From Oceanimonas baumannii (GTDB lineage Bacteria > Pseudomonadota > Gammaproteobacteria > Enterobacterales > Aeromonadaceae): DNA of 64,000 nt. The notes under the pieces were generated by a model. That model was not told where the DNA came from. It did no database searches and saw only the letters and a program-made list of their open reading frames with translations. The stretch spans positions 62,001 through 126,000 of the forward strand of contig NZ_NQJF01000012.1 in assembly GCF_002245495.1 (NCBI RefSeq), read 5' to 3'. Positions 55,444-64,000 of this stretch are shown one piece after another (position 1 is the stretch's first letter; each line of letters starts with the position of its first letter). Both the position numbers and the translations under genes were made by a program.

Positions 55444-55932
55444 ATGACGCTGTCGATGATTGTGGCCATGACCCGGGATGGGGTGATTGGTCGTGATAAT
55501 GACATGCCCTGGCACTTGCCAGCGGATCTTGCTTACTTCAAGCAAACCACCTTGGGCAAGCCGGTGGTAATGGGGCGTAACACCTATGTCTCCATCGGCC
55601 GGCCCCTGCCGGGCCGCCGCAATGTTATTGTCAGTCGTGCGTTGGATGAAGCTCCGGCCGGTACCGAGCTGGTACCATCACCCGAGGCAGCTCTGGCGCT
55701 GCTGGGCGATGCTGAAGAAGTGATGGTGATGGGAGGTGGCCAGTTGTATGCAGCCATGCTGCCGTTGGCTCAGCGCCTTTACATCACTCGCATTGACGCC
55801 AGTATTGAGGGAGATACCCGGTTTCCGGATATCGACACACAGGCCTGGAAGCTGGTGAGCGAAGAAGTCCGCGCCGCCGATGAGCGTAACCAATACGATT
55901 GTCGCTTTCAGATACTGGAGCGCCTCAAATAA
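55444..55932 (+). CDS. folA: Dihydrofolate reductase
   Basis: FolA regenerates tetrahydrofolate and is the target of trimethoprim. The 162-residue protein has the substrate loop GRDNDMPWHLPADLAYFK with the catalytic Asp replaced in frame by LPADL as in Aeromonas/Vibrio-type enzymes, the cofactor motif VMGRNTYVSIGRPLPGR, and MVMGGGQLYAAML. ATG 55444 lies 7 bases after obgE. It is convergent with apaH across a shared terminator. Confidence 0.95.
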   Translation: MTLSMIVAMTRDGVIGRDNDMPWHLPADLAYFKQTTLGKPVVMGRNTYVSIGRPLPGRRNVIVSRALDEAPAGTELVPSPEAALALLGDAEEVMVMGGGQLYAAMLPLAQRLYITRIDASIEGDTRFPDIDTQAWKLVSEEVRAADERNQYDCRFQILERLK

Positions 55933-55963
55933 AAAAGGCCCGGCGATAAGCCGGGCTTTTTTA
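55929..55963. terminator. Bidirectional terminator between folA and apaH
   Basis: An A-run, GCCCGGC (55938-55944), 5-base loop, GCCGGGC (55950-55956), six T. Confidence 0.92.
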
Positions 55964-55968
55964 TGGCG

Positions 55969-56784
55969 TCAGGCATGCACCGGACAGGGAGTGCTGATAC
56001 GCTCGCCGGTATCCCAGCACAGCATGGTCAGGCTGCCGCCCCAGACACAGCCGGTATCCAGCGCGTGTACGCCCGGCTGCGTGCACTGCCCTTCCAGTGC
56101 GGCCCAATGGCCAAAGATCAGCGCTGGATCTTCGTGCTGCTGCCGTAATTCAAACCAGGGATGCAAGGTGTCAGGTGCTGCCTGGATCCCGGCCTTGTAA
56201 GCAAAGTCCAGCCGGCCATCGGCGTAGCACAGCCGCATTCGGGTCAGTGCGTTGATGGTAAAGCGCAACTGGTCTGCCTCGTTGAGATCATCACGCCAGT
56301 ATGCCGGCTCATTGCCGTACATCCCCTGCAGTCGTTCAAGGTAATGGGCTGAGCGCAGTTCTTGTTCCGCTGCCCGTGCAGCATCCTGTGCCTGTGCTAT
56401 CGTCCACTGAGGAGGAATGCCGGCGTGGGTCATCACAAAACCGTGTTGCTCATGTGTGGCCAGCAAGGGTTGTTGCCGTAGCCAGTACAGTAAATCGGCC
56501 TTGTCGGCAGCCTGCAGGATCTCATTTATTCTGTCGGACTTTTTGGCTGCACGCAGCCCGCTGGCTACGGCCAGCAGATGCAGATCGTGATTACCAAGTA
56601 CGGTGGTTGCCGCGTTTCCCAATGCCATGACCCGACGCAGACAACCCAGGGAGTCAGGCCCCCGGGCAACCAGATCGCCGGTAAGCCAGAGTTCGTCCCG
56701 GGACGGAGAAAAAGCCACTTCGGTCAGCAACTGGTTCAGCTCGTTCAGGCAGCCCTGAAGATCGCCGACAAGGTAGGTTGCCAT
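55969..56784 (-). CDS. apaH: Diadenosine tetraphosphatase
   Basis: ApaH cleaves Ap4A to two ADP and removes Np4 caps from RNA. The 271-residue metallophosphatase has GDLQGC (GDxHG type), TGDLVARGPDS and GNHDLHL metal-binding motifs. Its start overlaps the apaG stop by one base. It is the last gene of the lptD-surA-pdxA-rsmA-apaG-apaH operon. Confidence 0.97.
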   Translation of the reverse strand: MATYLVGDLQGCLNELNQLLTEVAFSPSRDELWLTGDLVARGPDSLGCLRRVMALGNAATTVLGNHDLHLLAVASGLRAAKKSDRINEILQAADKADLLYWLRQQPLLATHEQHGFVMTHAGIPPQWTIAQAQDAARAAEQELRSAHYLERLQGMYGNEPAYWRDDLNEADQLRFTINALTRMRLCYADGRLDFAYKAGIQAAPDTLHPWFELRQQHEDPALIFGHWAALEGQCTQPGVHALDTGCVWGGSLTMLCWDTGERISTPCPVHA

Positions 56785-57158
56785 CAGTTGATCACATTCG
56801 GTTGGGCCAGACGAAAAGGAGCAATGGGGGCTTCAAATTCACTGCCGTCATCCCGGCGCAGGAGATAAAAGCCTTCCATCACGCCGACTGGCGTGTCGAG
56901 GCTGACGCCACTGGTATAGGTGTAATCTTCGCCTGCCGCAATAGCGGGTTGTTCACCCACTACACCACTGCCTTCTACTTCTGTGCGTTTGCCATTGGCA
57001 TCGGTGATCAGCCAGCGACGGCTGATCAGGGTCACCCGTTCATCGCCCTGATTGGCAATGGTAATGGTATAAGCAAACACATAATGCTCGTCTTCCGGCG
57101 ATGAACGATCGGCCAGGTAATGGGGAACCGGGGTAATCTGAATGGCAGCGGCAGACAT
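56784..57158 (-). CDS. apaG: ApaG (CorD) protein
   Basis: The 124-residue fibronectin-III-like protein has the family marks FAYTITIANQGDERVTLISRRW and GVMEGFYLLRRDDGSEF. Its biochemical role is unclear; it is linked to Co2+ resistance and Ap4A metabolism through apaH. It overlaps rsmA and apaH by one base each. Confidence 0.96.
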   Translation of the reverse strand: MSAAAIQITPVPHYLADRSSPEDEHYVFAYTITIANQGDERVTLISRRWLITDANGKRTEVEGSGVVGEQPAIAAGEDYTYTSGVSLDTPVGVMEGFYLLRRDDGSEFEAPIAPFRLAQPNVIN

Positions 57159-57967
57159 CAGGACTCCTTTTTTTGTGCCAGCGCGTTAGCAAGGGTAACG
57201 TATTGAACCAGCGTCAGCTGCTCGGGGCGGGTAGAGGGATCCAGCCCCAGGGCCGAAATCTCTTCGGCGCTGAACAGGTGGCTCAGACTGTTGCGAATCG
57301 TCTTGCGGCGCTGACCAAAGGCGTCGGAAGTGACCCGTGACAAATTCTTCATGTCTTTTACCGGGTGTGGCGGAGTGTCATAAGGCAGCAGCCGTACCAC
57401 CGCCGAGTCCACTTTGGGGGCGGGTTTAAAGGCTTCTGGGCCGACTTCCAGCACGGGCACTACTTCACAGTAATATTGGGCCATGACGCTCAGGCGGCCA
57501 TAGGCCTTACTGCCCGGGCCGGCGGCCAGGCGGTTCACCACTTCTTTTTGCAGCATAAAGTGCATGTCGCTGACCAGAGCCGAAAACTCGAATAGGTGAA
57601 ACATCAGCTGAGTGGAAATGTTGTAGGGCAGGTTACCGAAAATTTTCAGTTTCTTGCCGGGCTCACACAGGCTGGCGAAGTCAAACTTCATGGCATCGGC
57701 CTGGTGAATACTGAGCTTGTCTTTCAGAAACGGGTGGGTTTCCAGCCGCGCCGCCAGATCCCGGTCCAGCTCCACTACATTCAGGTGCTCAATACGCTCA
57801 CAGACCGGGCCGGTCAGTGCACCCAGACCGGGGCCGATTTCCACCATGGTGTAATCGTCGGACGGATGAATGGCATTAACAATCTGATCGATGGTGTAAT
57901 CATCATGCAGAAAGTTCTGACCAAAACGTTTACGGGCCTTATGCCCCTGGTGGACCTTGCTATTCAT
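57158..57967 (-). CDS. rsmA: 16S rRNA (adenine(1518)-N6/adenine(1519)-N6)-dimethyltransferase
   Basis: RsmA (KsgA) dimethylates two adenines near the 3' end of 16S rRNA as a late assembly check. The 269-residue protein has [18 protein letters not shown], the SAM motif [11 protein letters not shown], and the NLPY catalytic motif (FGNLPYNIS). It overlaps pdxA by 8 bases. Confidence 0.97.
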   Translation of the reverse strand: MNSKVHQGHKARKRFGQNFLHDDYTIDQIVNAIHPSDDYTMVEIGPGLGALTGPVCERIEHLNVVELDRDLAARLETHPFLKDKLSIHQADAMKFDFASLCEPGKKLKIFGNLPYNISTQLMFHLFEFSALVSDMHFMLQKEVVNRLAAGPGSKAYGRLSVMAQYYCEVVPVLEVGPEAFKPAPKVDSAVVRLLPYDTPPHPVKDMKNLSRVTSDAFGQRRKTIRNSLSHLFSAEEISALGLDPSTRPEQLTLVQYVTLANALAQKKES

Positions 57968-58949
57968 CGCGTTTTTCTATCATCTCAATGGCTTGATTAA
58001 GGGCGCAGAGCATGCTGCCTGCATCTATCTTGTCGGTGCCGGCCAGCTCCAGAGCGGTGCCGTGATCCACCGAAGTGCGAATAAAAGGCAGCCCCAGCGT
58101 GATGTTAACTGCCTTGCCGAAGCCGATATATTTCAGTACCGGCAGACCCTGGTCGTGATACATGGCCAGAAAGGCATCAGCGTCCTTCATGTATTTTTCG
58201 TTGAACATGGTATCGGATGAGAGCGGACCAACCAGATCCATACCTTCCTCACGCAGCTCGTTAAGGGTAGGAATGATGATATCGATTTCTTCCCGGCCCA
58301 GGTGGCCATCTTCCCCGGCATGGGGGTTGAGACCACAGACATAAATACGTGGGTTGGGCAGGCCGAATTTGCTTTTCAGCTCGGCATGCAGAATGCGGGT
58401 GATTTTGGTCAGCCGCTCGGCCGTAATGGCACGGGACACATAGGCCAGTGGAATATGGGTCGTAACCTGTGCCACACGCAGGCCAGGAGTGGCCAGCAGC
58501 ATGACGACATCCGGTACGTTGGCTTGCTGAGCAAAAAACTCGGTATGACCACTGAAGGACACACCCGCCTTGTTAATGATGCCCTTGTTGACCGGGCCGG
58601 TGACTACCGCATCGAACTCGCCGCTCATATTGCCGTCTGATGCCCGTTTCAGGGTTTCCAGCACATAGAGGCCATTTGCTTCCTCCAGTACACCGGGGGT
58701 GGCGGCCTTGGCCATTTTGACCGGCTCAATGGTCAGGGTGCCGGCTTTTTGTGGAACGGGGGCGGCCTGCTGCTGATAGGGCAACAGGATAATATCACGG
58801 CCCAGCAACTGGGCCCGGGCTTTAATCAGCTCCGGATCTGCGATCACCACCAGCTCGACCGGCCAGTCAAGGTCGGCCAGCGCCAGCATCAGCTCGGGGC
58901 CAATGCCAGCAGGCTCGCCCGGGGTTATGGCTATGCGTTTACAACTCAC
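57960..58949 (-). CDS. pdxA: 4-hydroxythreonine-4-phosphate dehydrogenase
   Basis: PdxA catalyses a step of pyridoxal-5-phosphate synthesis. The 329-residue protein starts with [13 protein letters not shown] and has [23 protein letters not shown] and [20 protein letters not shown] with metal-binding His and Asp. It overlaps surA by 4 bases. Confidence 0.97.
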   Translation of the reverse strand: MSCKRIAITPGEPAGIGPELMLALADLDWPVELVVIADPELIKARAQLLGRDIILLPYQQQAAPVPQKAGTLTIEPVKMAKAATPGVLEEANGLYVLETLKRASDGNMSGEFDAVVTGPVNKGIINKAGVSFSGHTEFFAQQANVPDVVMLLATPGLRVAQVTTHIPLAYVSRAITAERLTKITRILHAELKSKFGLPNPRIYVCGLNPHAGEDGHLGREEIDIIIPTLNELREEGMDLVGPLSSDTMFNEKYMKDADAFLAMYHDQGLPVLKYIGFGKAVNITLGLPFIRTSVDHGTALELAGTDKIDAGSMLCALNQAIEMIEKRDE

Positions 58950-60262
58950 GAGTCACCATTGGATAATTGATTGTCGACAATACGGATATAAGCCTGATCC
59001 TTGAGCTCATCGAGCCAGGTCTGTACTTCTTCGTTAAAGCGACGATTGAAAATCAGTTGATAGGCCCGCTGTTCGGTGGCCTGCTCGGTTGCATCCTGCA
59101 GGCGTTTTTCTTCCAGACGAACCAGATGCCAGCCGTGTTCTGAGCGGAATGGTTTGCTCAGTTCACCCGGCTGCAGTTGAGTGACAGTATCACGAAAACT
59201 GCTGACATAAAGTTCGGGCGAGGCCCAGCCCAAATCTCCGCCATTAACAGCAGAACCGGTATCATCGGAATACTGTTCGGCCAGCTGTGCCATGGTAGCG
59301 TCGCCATTACGAATGGAGCGGGCAAAGTCATTCAGCATGGCCTGTGCCTTTTCTTCGCTGAGGATCACGGACGGCTTGATCAGAATATGCCGGGCACGAA
59401 CTTCCAGCGCCTGCACGGTCTGTTGTTGGCTGCCTTCCATATCCAGAATGGTCAGAATATGCAGGCCGGCACCGGAGCGGATTGGGCCGATAATATCACC
59501 TTTTGCATGGTTTCTCACCGCTTCGCTGAACAGCGACGGCATTTCTCCCAGGCTCATCATGCCCCAGTCACCGCCCTCAAGGGCCTTGGGACCGGCACTG
59601 CTGGCAATGGCCAGTTTACGGAAGTCGGCACCTTGTTTCAGCTCGGCCATCAGTTGTCTGGCCTGGCTGTTGGCCTGCTGCAGCTGGTCACTGCTGGGGT
59701 TGCCGGGGAGCGGCAACAGAATATTTCCCACCCGGTAACGGGCGTTGCCTTGTCCCTGTTCCTGAATCATCTGTACTACTTGTTTGACTTCCTGATCGGA
59801 GATGTTGATGCGTCGGCGCACCTGGTTGCGGGCCAGCTCACTCATCAGAATGTCATTGCGGACCTGTTCCCGGAATGTAGCCCAGCTCTGGCCATTGGCG
59901 GCCGCACTGGCACGGAGCTGCTCCGGGGTTTTGCCCTCACCTTTGGCTATGTTATTCAGCGCCTGCTCCAGCTGGGTGTCTGTAATGCGCAGGCCTAACC
60001 GCTCTGCCAGCTGCAACTGCAGGCTTTCAAGAATCAGTCGCTCCAACGCCTGTTTACGCAGACGCTGTTCGTCAGGCAAAGGCTGGCCCGCGGCCCGGGC
60101 ATTCTGGCGCACCTGAGCCACCAGAGCATTGAGCTGGCTTTCCAGTACCACGTCGTTATTGACCTGAGCCACGGTTTTGTCGAGCTCCTGAGCGGCCTGT
60201 CCGGTGAAAGACAGCAAGCTCAGCCCGGCGGCCATCAGCAGTAGTTTACATCTTTGGTTCAT
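58946..60262 (-). CDS. surA: Periplasmic chaperone and prolyl isomerase SurA
   Basis: SurA escorts outer-membrane proteins, including LptD, to the BAM complex. The 438-residue protein has a signal peptide ([18 protein letters not shown]), an N-terminal chaperone domain ([19 protein letters not shown]), two parvulin domains (about 170-275 and 285-385; the second with ARHILIKPS and GGDLGWASP) and a C-terminal helix. I chose ATG 60262 with AGGA upstream over a start six codons earlier. lptD lies 24 bases upstream. Confidence 0.96.
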   Translation of the reverse strand: MNQRCKLLLMAAGLSLLSFTGQAAQELDKTVAQVNNDVVLESQLNALVAQVRQNARAAGQPLPDEQRLRKQALERLILESLQLQLAERLGLRITDTQLEQALNNIAKGEGKTPEQLRASAAANGQSWATFREQVRNDILMSELARNQVRRRINISDQEVKQVVQMIQEQGQGNARYRVGNILLPLPGNPSSDQLQQANSQARQLMAELKQGADFRKLAIASSAGPKALEGGDWGMMSLGEMPSLFSEAVRNHAKGDIIGPIRSGAGLHILTILDMEGSQQQTVQALEVRARHILIKPSVILSEEKAQAMLNDFARSIRNGDATMAQLAEQYSDDTGSAVNGGDLGWASPELYVSSFRDTVTQLQPGELSKPFRSEHGWHLVRLEEKRLQDATEQATEQRAYQLIFNRRFNEEVQTWLDELKDQAYIRIVDNQLSNGDS

Positions 60263-60286
60263 GACAAATCCTGTGCGCAATGAAAA

Positions 60287-62665
60287 TCAGTTGTTCAGAT
60301 TAAAAGGACGATAGTAGGGCAGCAGTTCGGTACCCGGTTCAAATTCGCTGCCGGTACCCAGAGAACTGAAGCCTTTCAGCTCGAAGCGCAGACCTATGCT
60401 GGTTTCCTGCGTGGTACTGGTGGGGTTAAACAGCTTGTCTTCTTTCTGCCATTGCTCCCACACCAGGCTCACTGCCCAGCAGCAGGAGTCGTAGCGCAGT
60501 CCTATCAGAGTATCGATATTGCGATGGAGTTCAATATCCCGGTAATAAGCACCGATCAGTCCCCATTGAGGAGCCACTGGCCAGAACAGCGTGCCGCCCA
60601 CCTGGTTCAGTTCGTTGCTGATACTGTCGGAGAAATATGCCTCGTTCAGATGACGGAAGCCAAGCTGGGCGAGTTTTCCCTGCTCGTTATATTCCAGCGT
60701 AATATTACCGGCGGCAAGCTGATTGTTTCTCGTGTCGTGCTGAGCTTCGCCGTGAATAAACCAGCTATTATCGAGGTTCAGATCGCCTTCAAAGGTAAGG
60801 AATGACTGCTTGGTTTTATCCAGTTGCTCACCTGGGTACAGTTTGACCCTGGGAGCGGTGAAATTGAAGGTCTGGGCCAGTGCAAGACGCAAGCGCTCCG
60901 TGCCGCTGTCATCATAGATGCGGCTGGTAAAACCGGCGGTCAACTGATTGGCATCGCTGATGCGATCCAGGCCGGCAAAACGGCGATCGCTGAACAGGCT
61001 GTAGTAGTCCTGTCGCATGGTGGTGCTGTCGTACAGACCAATGTTGTCCTGATTTTCATAAGGCACGTACAGATATTGAAACTGGGGCTCCAGGGTCTGG
61101 GTAAAATCCTGCTCAAACCAGCGGGCCTGGCGGTCAAAAACCAGACCGCCATTAATACGCATTCTGGGCAGCAGGCGATCCACACTGGTATCCAGGGTGT
61201 TTGTGTCAAAGCCCCACTGATTGAGGTAGTAGGGAGCCAGTGCCGTGGGAATATCCTGCTCGTAATGCGTGTAGTAGGCGCCCACATCTGCCTTCAATTG
61301 TAAGCCGGGCTGGTCAATCAGAGAGTAGATAAGCCGGGGCTCGATATGAAAACGTGTGGCTTGATAGGCCTGCTCGTCACTGTTTTCAAAGCGGGCCAGT
61401 TCAGAGTCCAGGGCAATATCGAAGTCCCCCAGCCCCCGGTAGCTGTTAAGCACCAGTGCCGGCATCAGCTGAAAAGGCTGAGTATCGAGTTCGGGCTTCA
61501 GGATCTGATAATCCCGTATTTCTGTGGTCAGTTGCCAGTGACGGTCATAGTAACCGCCTTGAAAGGATTGCAGCAGCTGGTTATCAACCAGGGTGCCAAC
61601 TGGAGGATCAAAGTCATCCAGGTAGGCATAGTCCCAGCCCGCGACCTGAGTGTAATCAATATTACCGCGCCAGTGGCCGGCGGCATCAAAACGGGCGCTG
61701 TGCTGCCAGCTGAATAGCCAGCGGGCATCGTCTCGCCATTCTTCGCCGGCGAGAGCCGGATCATTGGCAAGTTTCTTATCCTCGTGCAGGTATTCGCCAT
61801 AAAGCACGCCATTATGGCCCTCAGTGGGCATATAGCGAAATTCCAGCTGGGCCATGGCACCACGCTTTTCTATGTAGCGGGGGGTAATGGTGGCGTCGTA
61901 GTTGGGTGCGATATTCCAGTAATAGGGCAAGCGGATATCTGCACCATTACTGCTGCTAATATCAAAAGAGGGATAGAGAAAGCCGCTCTGGCGCTCGTCT
62001 TTAACCGGAAACTTGATATAGGGAAAATAGAAGACCGGCACATCACCCAGCCACAGCACGGCATTCCAGGCTTCACCAAAGACTTCATCCTGCTCAACTG
62101 AAACGGTACTGGCTTTCAGCTGCCATGCTTCTTCTCCCGGTGGGCAGGTTGTGTAGCTGGCTTCCTTGAGATCAACTTCAGCGCGCTCACCGGCCAAGGT
62201 CACTTTGCGCGCATGACCCCGTCCCGGATCCCCGTGCAGCTGATACCGGGCCTGATCCAGTTCCGTATCTTTGGTGGTAAGGTTGCCGGTAAGGGTGGTA
62301 TCACTTTCCACGGTAATGGTACCGTCGGTCAGACGAATATTACCTTTAGCCAGTACGTCCCGGCTTTGTTGCTCCAGCTCCATATAATCGCTGTGAAAGC
62401 GTCGTTCGCCTTGTAGTACTTCCACATCGCCCCGATAGAGAACTTTGCCGTCTTTGGTGGCATTCAGTACATCGGCCGTCACTGTAATAGGAGCGTTTGG
62501 GTCTGTTTGCCCTTCTGTCCGCAATGGCACATGGCTGAAACAATGGCCGAAAGGAAGGGGAACTGCATCCTTGATTTGCTCATCAGGTGATGTTGTACCT
62601 GTCGTTTGTGCCTGAACCAGACCAGAGACAAACAGCAGGGGAAGGCCAATAATCCGTATTCTCAT
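60287..62665 (-). CDS. lptD: LPS-assembly outer-membrane protein LptD
   Basis: LptD inserts lipopolysaccharide into the outer leaflet together with LptE. The 792-residue protein has a signal peptide, an N-terminal beta-jellyroll (ITVTADVLNATKDGKVLYRGDVEVLQG) and a C-terminal 26-strand barrel. The four disulfide cysteines are present: C42, C174 and the adjacent pair near 728-729 (RYDSCCWAVSL), matching the E. coli C31/C173/C724/C725 pattern. First gene of the lptD-surA-pdxA operon, divergent from djlA. Confidence 0.96.
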   Translation of the reverse strand: MRIRIIGLPLLFVSGLVQAQTTGTTSPDEQIKDAVPLPFGHCFSHVPLRTEGQTDPNAPITVTADVLNATKDGKVLYRGDVEVLQGERRFHSDYMELEQQSRDVLAKGNIRLTDGTITVESDTTLTGNLTTKDTELDQARYQLHGDPGRGHARKVTLAGERAEVDLKEASYTTCPPGEEAWQLKASTVSVEQDEVFGEAWNAVLWLGDVPVFYFPYIKFPVKDERQSGFLYPSFDISSSNGADIRLPYYWNIAPNYDATITPRYIEKRGAMAQLEFRYMPTEGHNGVLYGEYLHEDKKLANDPALAGEEWRDDARWLFSWQHSARFDAAGHWRGNIDYTQVAGWDYAYLDDFDPPVGTLVDNQLLQSFQGGYYDRHWQLTTEIRDYQILKPELDTQPFQLMPALVLNSYRGLGDFDIALDSELARFENSDEQAYQATRFHIEPRLIYSLIDQPGLQLKADVGAYYTHYEQDIPTALAPYYLNQWGFDTNTLDTSVDRLLPRMRINGGLVFDRQARWFEQDFTQTLEPQFQYLYVPYENQDNIGLYDSTTMRQDYYSLFSDRRFAGLDRISDANQLTAGFTSRIYDDSGTERLRLALAQTFNFTAPRVKLYPGEQLDKTKQSFLTFEGDLNLDNSWFIHGEAQHDTRNNQLAAGNITLEYNEQGKLAQLGFRHLNEAYFSDSISNELNQVGGTLFWPVAPQWGLIGAYYRDIELHRNIDTLIGLRYDSCCWAVSLVWEQWQKEDKLFNPTSTTQETSIGLRFELKGFSSLGTGSEFEPGTELLPYYRPFNLNN

Positions 62666-62909
62666 GGGGTGATGCTCTCGTTCCTGGTGTTGGCGACACC
62701 GCCCGGGATCCTGCGGGCTGGTTGAGCTTTTGGTGTCATTCTTTTATGGTAGCGGGCTATGATAAATCATTCTCGCTGCCAGCTCTATGCCGGTGCCTGC
62801 TTCGACTATAACCATCTCTATACAAACCGACTTTATGAAACCATGTCTGTTTTCAATACGTTCTACTCCTGCCGCTGCTGGCCGTTTACAAGCATGGGAG
62901 CGCAGCTGA
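62666..62909. other. Divergent intergenic region lptD/djlA
   Basis: No gene is visible in these 244 bases. They should hold promoters for both lptD and djlA. A clear sigma-E promoter (GAACTT plus TCTGA type) is not evident. ATGATAAATCAT near 62758-62769 is a short palindrome. Confidence 0.4.
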
Positions 62910-63719
62910 ATGCTCTCACATATTAAAGGCAAAATTATCGGTTTTTTGTTCGGTCTGCTGATTGGCAACATTCCCGGTGCACTGCTGGGGTTGTGGCTTG
63001 GCCACCTGGTGGATAAAAAGCTGGCCGGAGCCTGGGGCTTTGTGAAAGATGCTCAGCAGGAGTTCCTCTACGCCACCTTTTCCACCATGGGGCATCTGGC
63101 CAAATCCAGTGGCCGTGTTACCAGTGAAGAAATCCGCTTGGCAGAGCAGCTGATGATACAAATGCGGTTGCGGCCAGAGCAGAAGGCTGAGGCCCAGCAA
63201 GCCTTTCGCGATGGCAAGGAAAGCGACTTTCCGTTAACAGAAACATTACGTCGGTTCCGTTCGCGCACACGTGACAGCCGTAACCTGTTGCGTTTTTTTA
63301 TGGAAGTGCAACTGCAGCTGGTGTTTGCCGACGGCGAATTGCATCCGGCTGAGCGTCGTTTGTTGCATACCATCGCCTCCGAGCTGGGGTTCTCCGCTCA
63401 GGAGCTGGAGCAGTTGCTGGCCTTTGCCGAGGCGCAGATGCATATGTATCGGCAGGGGAGAGCAGGTGGTCAGGGAGCGGGTGGCTTTACGCCGTCTTCT
63501 CAAGATCGGTTACGTGATGCTTACCGGATCCTGGAAGTGGATGAAAATGCCGACGATGCCACCGTAAAGCGGGCCTACCGCCGGCAAATGTCCAAACATC
63601 ATCCCGATAAGCTGGTAGCTCAGGGTCTGCCCAAGGAGATGATGGAAATGGCCAAAGAAAAAGCCCAGGACATTCAGCAGGCCTGGGAAACCATCAAGGC
63701 CGCCCGTAATATTCGCTGA
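62910..63719 (+). CDS. djlA: Membrane-anchored DnaJ-like co-chaperone DjlA
   Basis: The 269-residue protein has an N-terminal membrane segment with glycine repeats (IIGFLFGLLIGNIPGALLGLW), a TerB-like central domain (about 55-180) and a C-terminal J domain YRILEVDENADDATVKRAYR containing the HPD motif (SKHHPDKL). DjlA stimulates DnaK at the inner membrane and activates the Rcs pathway in E. coli. Divergent from lptD, as in E. coli. Confidence 0.96.
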   Translation: MLSHIKGKIIGFLFGLLIGNIPGALLGLWLGHLVDKKLAGAWGFVKDAQQEFLYATFSTMGHLAKSSGRVTSEEIRLAEQLMIQMRLRPEQKAEAQQAFRDGKESDFPLTETLRRFRSRTRDSRNLLRFFMEVQLQLVFADGELHPAERRLLHTIASELGFSAQELEQLLAFAEAQMHMYRQGRAGGQGAGGFTPSSQDRLRDAYRILEVDENADDATVKRAYRRQMSKHHPDKLVAQGLPKEMMEMAKEKAQDIQQAWETIKAARNIR

Positions 63720-64000
63720 CGGTTCTGAGCTCTGAGCTGTGTTTGTCATTCAGCAGGCGTTGGTTATATGGACTCCCGTCCCCGCCTTCGCCGGTGACCT
63801 TTCCATGCAAGAAATGCAGTATTTCGTCATGCCCGTGAAGACGGGCATCCAGAACATGGGGGCCAGATATTGACGACAACGCAACGTCTGCAGAAGTGCA
63901 TGGGCCCCCGTCTTCGCCGATGGCGTTCCTTCGCCGGAGTGATTGGTTTTCCGGTTTCCGTTACACCAGACGGTTCTGCTCTTGTCCGCCGGCAAAGGCT
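63720..64000. repeat. Extragenic palindromic repeats after djlA
   Basis: No gene is visible up to the window edge. ATGCCCGT (63829-63836) and ACGGGCAT (63841-63848) close a GAAG loop inside the wider motif CGTCATGCCCGTGAAGACGG, a kind of extragenic repeat seen scattered through many proteobacterial genomes. Related GC-rich pieces (CCCGTCCCCGCCTTCGCCGG near 63776; GGCCCCCGTCTTCGCCG near 63903) surround it. GGGGGCC near 63859 and GGCCCCC near 63904 are inverted. Confidence 0.65.

Overview
The window is chromosomal DNA from a gammaproteobacterium. It contains three long blocks whose gene order matches Escherichia coli: crp-yhfA-prkB-yheU-yheT-yheS-yheV-slyD-slyX-fkpA; fxsA-groES-groEL-epmB-efp-epmA-mscM-psd-rsgA-orn-tRNA-Gly-queG-nnr-tsaE-amiB-mutL-miaA-hfq-hflX-hflK-hflC-purA; and ispB-rplU-rpmA-obgE-folA-apaH-apaG-rsmA-pdxA-surA-lptD-djlA. 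Gene content, the long form of PurC, the standalone DsbD-alpha protein and the SIMPL and TIGR02444 proteins suggest an aquatic member of the Aeromonadales (Oceanimonas, Oceanisphaera or Zobellella type). That placement is inference; no 16S gene is present.

Layout. Bases 1-2810 are more AT-rich than the rest and hold a truncated OmpA-domain protein with two DUF4892-like repeats, a secreted orphan protein and broken reading frames: a small accessory or decaying segment. Bases 2811-11493 hold a YdjM-like membrane protein, purC, a monooxygenase-fold protein, crp, the crp-linked yhfA/prkB/yheU/yheT group, then a LysE-type exporter, an acyltransferase and a LysR regulator. Bases 11494-21116 hold a highly structured intergenic segment, rlmJ, a TIGR02444 protein, yheS, an AraC-like regulator, yheV, slyD, slyX, a WD40 lipoprotein, fkpA, a GIY-YIG protein, a SIMPL protein, a DsbD-alpha protein and fxsA.

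Bases 21234-37050 hold a MATE exporter, groESL behind a clear heat-shock promoter, a periplasmic SUOX-fold protein coupled to a degenerate GGDEF-EAL membrane protein, the elongation-factor-P set (epmB, efp, epmA), guaC, a VOC protein, a DUF4136 lipoprotein, a mechanosensitive channel and psd. Bases 37066-52076 hold rsgA, orn, four tandem tRNA-Gly genes separated by tRNA-like spacers, queG/nnr with interlocked start codons, and the tsaE-to-purA series. The last 12 kb hold ispB, rplU-rpmA-obgE-folA, the lptD-surA-pdxA-rsmA-apaG-apaH operon and djlA, ending in extragenic palindromes.

The functional themes are housekeeping: translation quality (efp and its modifiers, hfq, miaA, tsaE, rlmJ, rsmA, rsgA, the ABC-F ATPase YheS), protein folding (groESL, slyD, fkpA, surA, djlA), envelope assembly (lptD, psd, amiB, mscM) and purine metabolism (purC, guaC, purA). 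No phage, insertion sequence, CRISPR array or intact defence system was found. The most unusual items are the tRNA-Gly array with tRNA-like spacers, the SUOX/degenerate GGDEF-EAL pair, the tandem DUF4892 protein, the structured intergenic element near 11.6 kb, the GATC-dense cluster near 52.25 kb, and the hairpin at the start of the guaC transcript.
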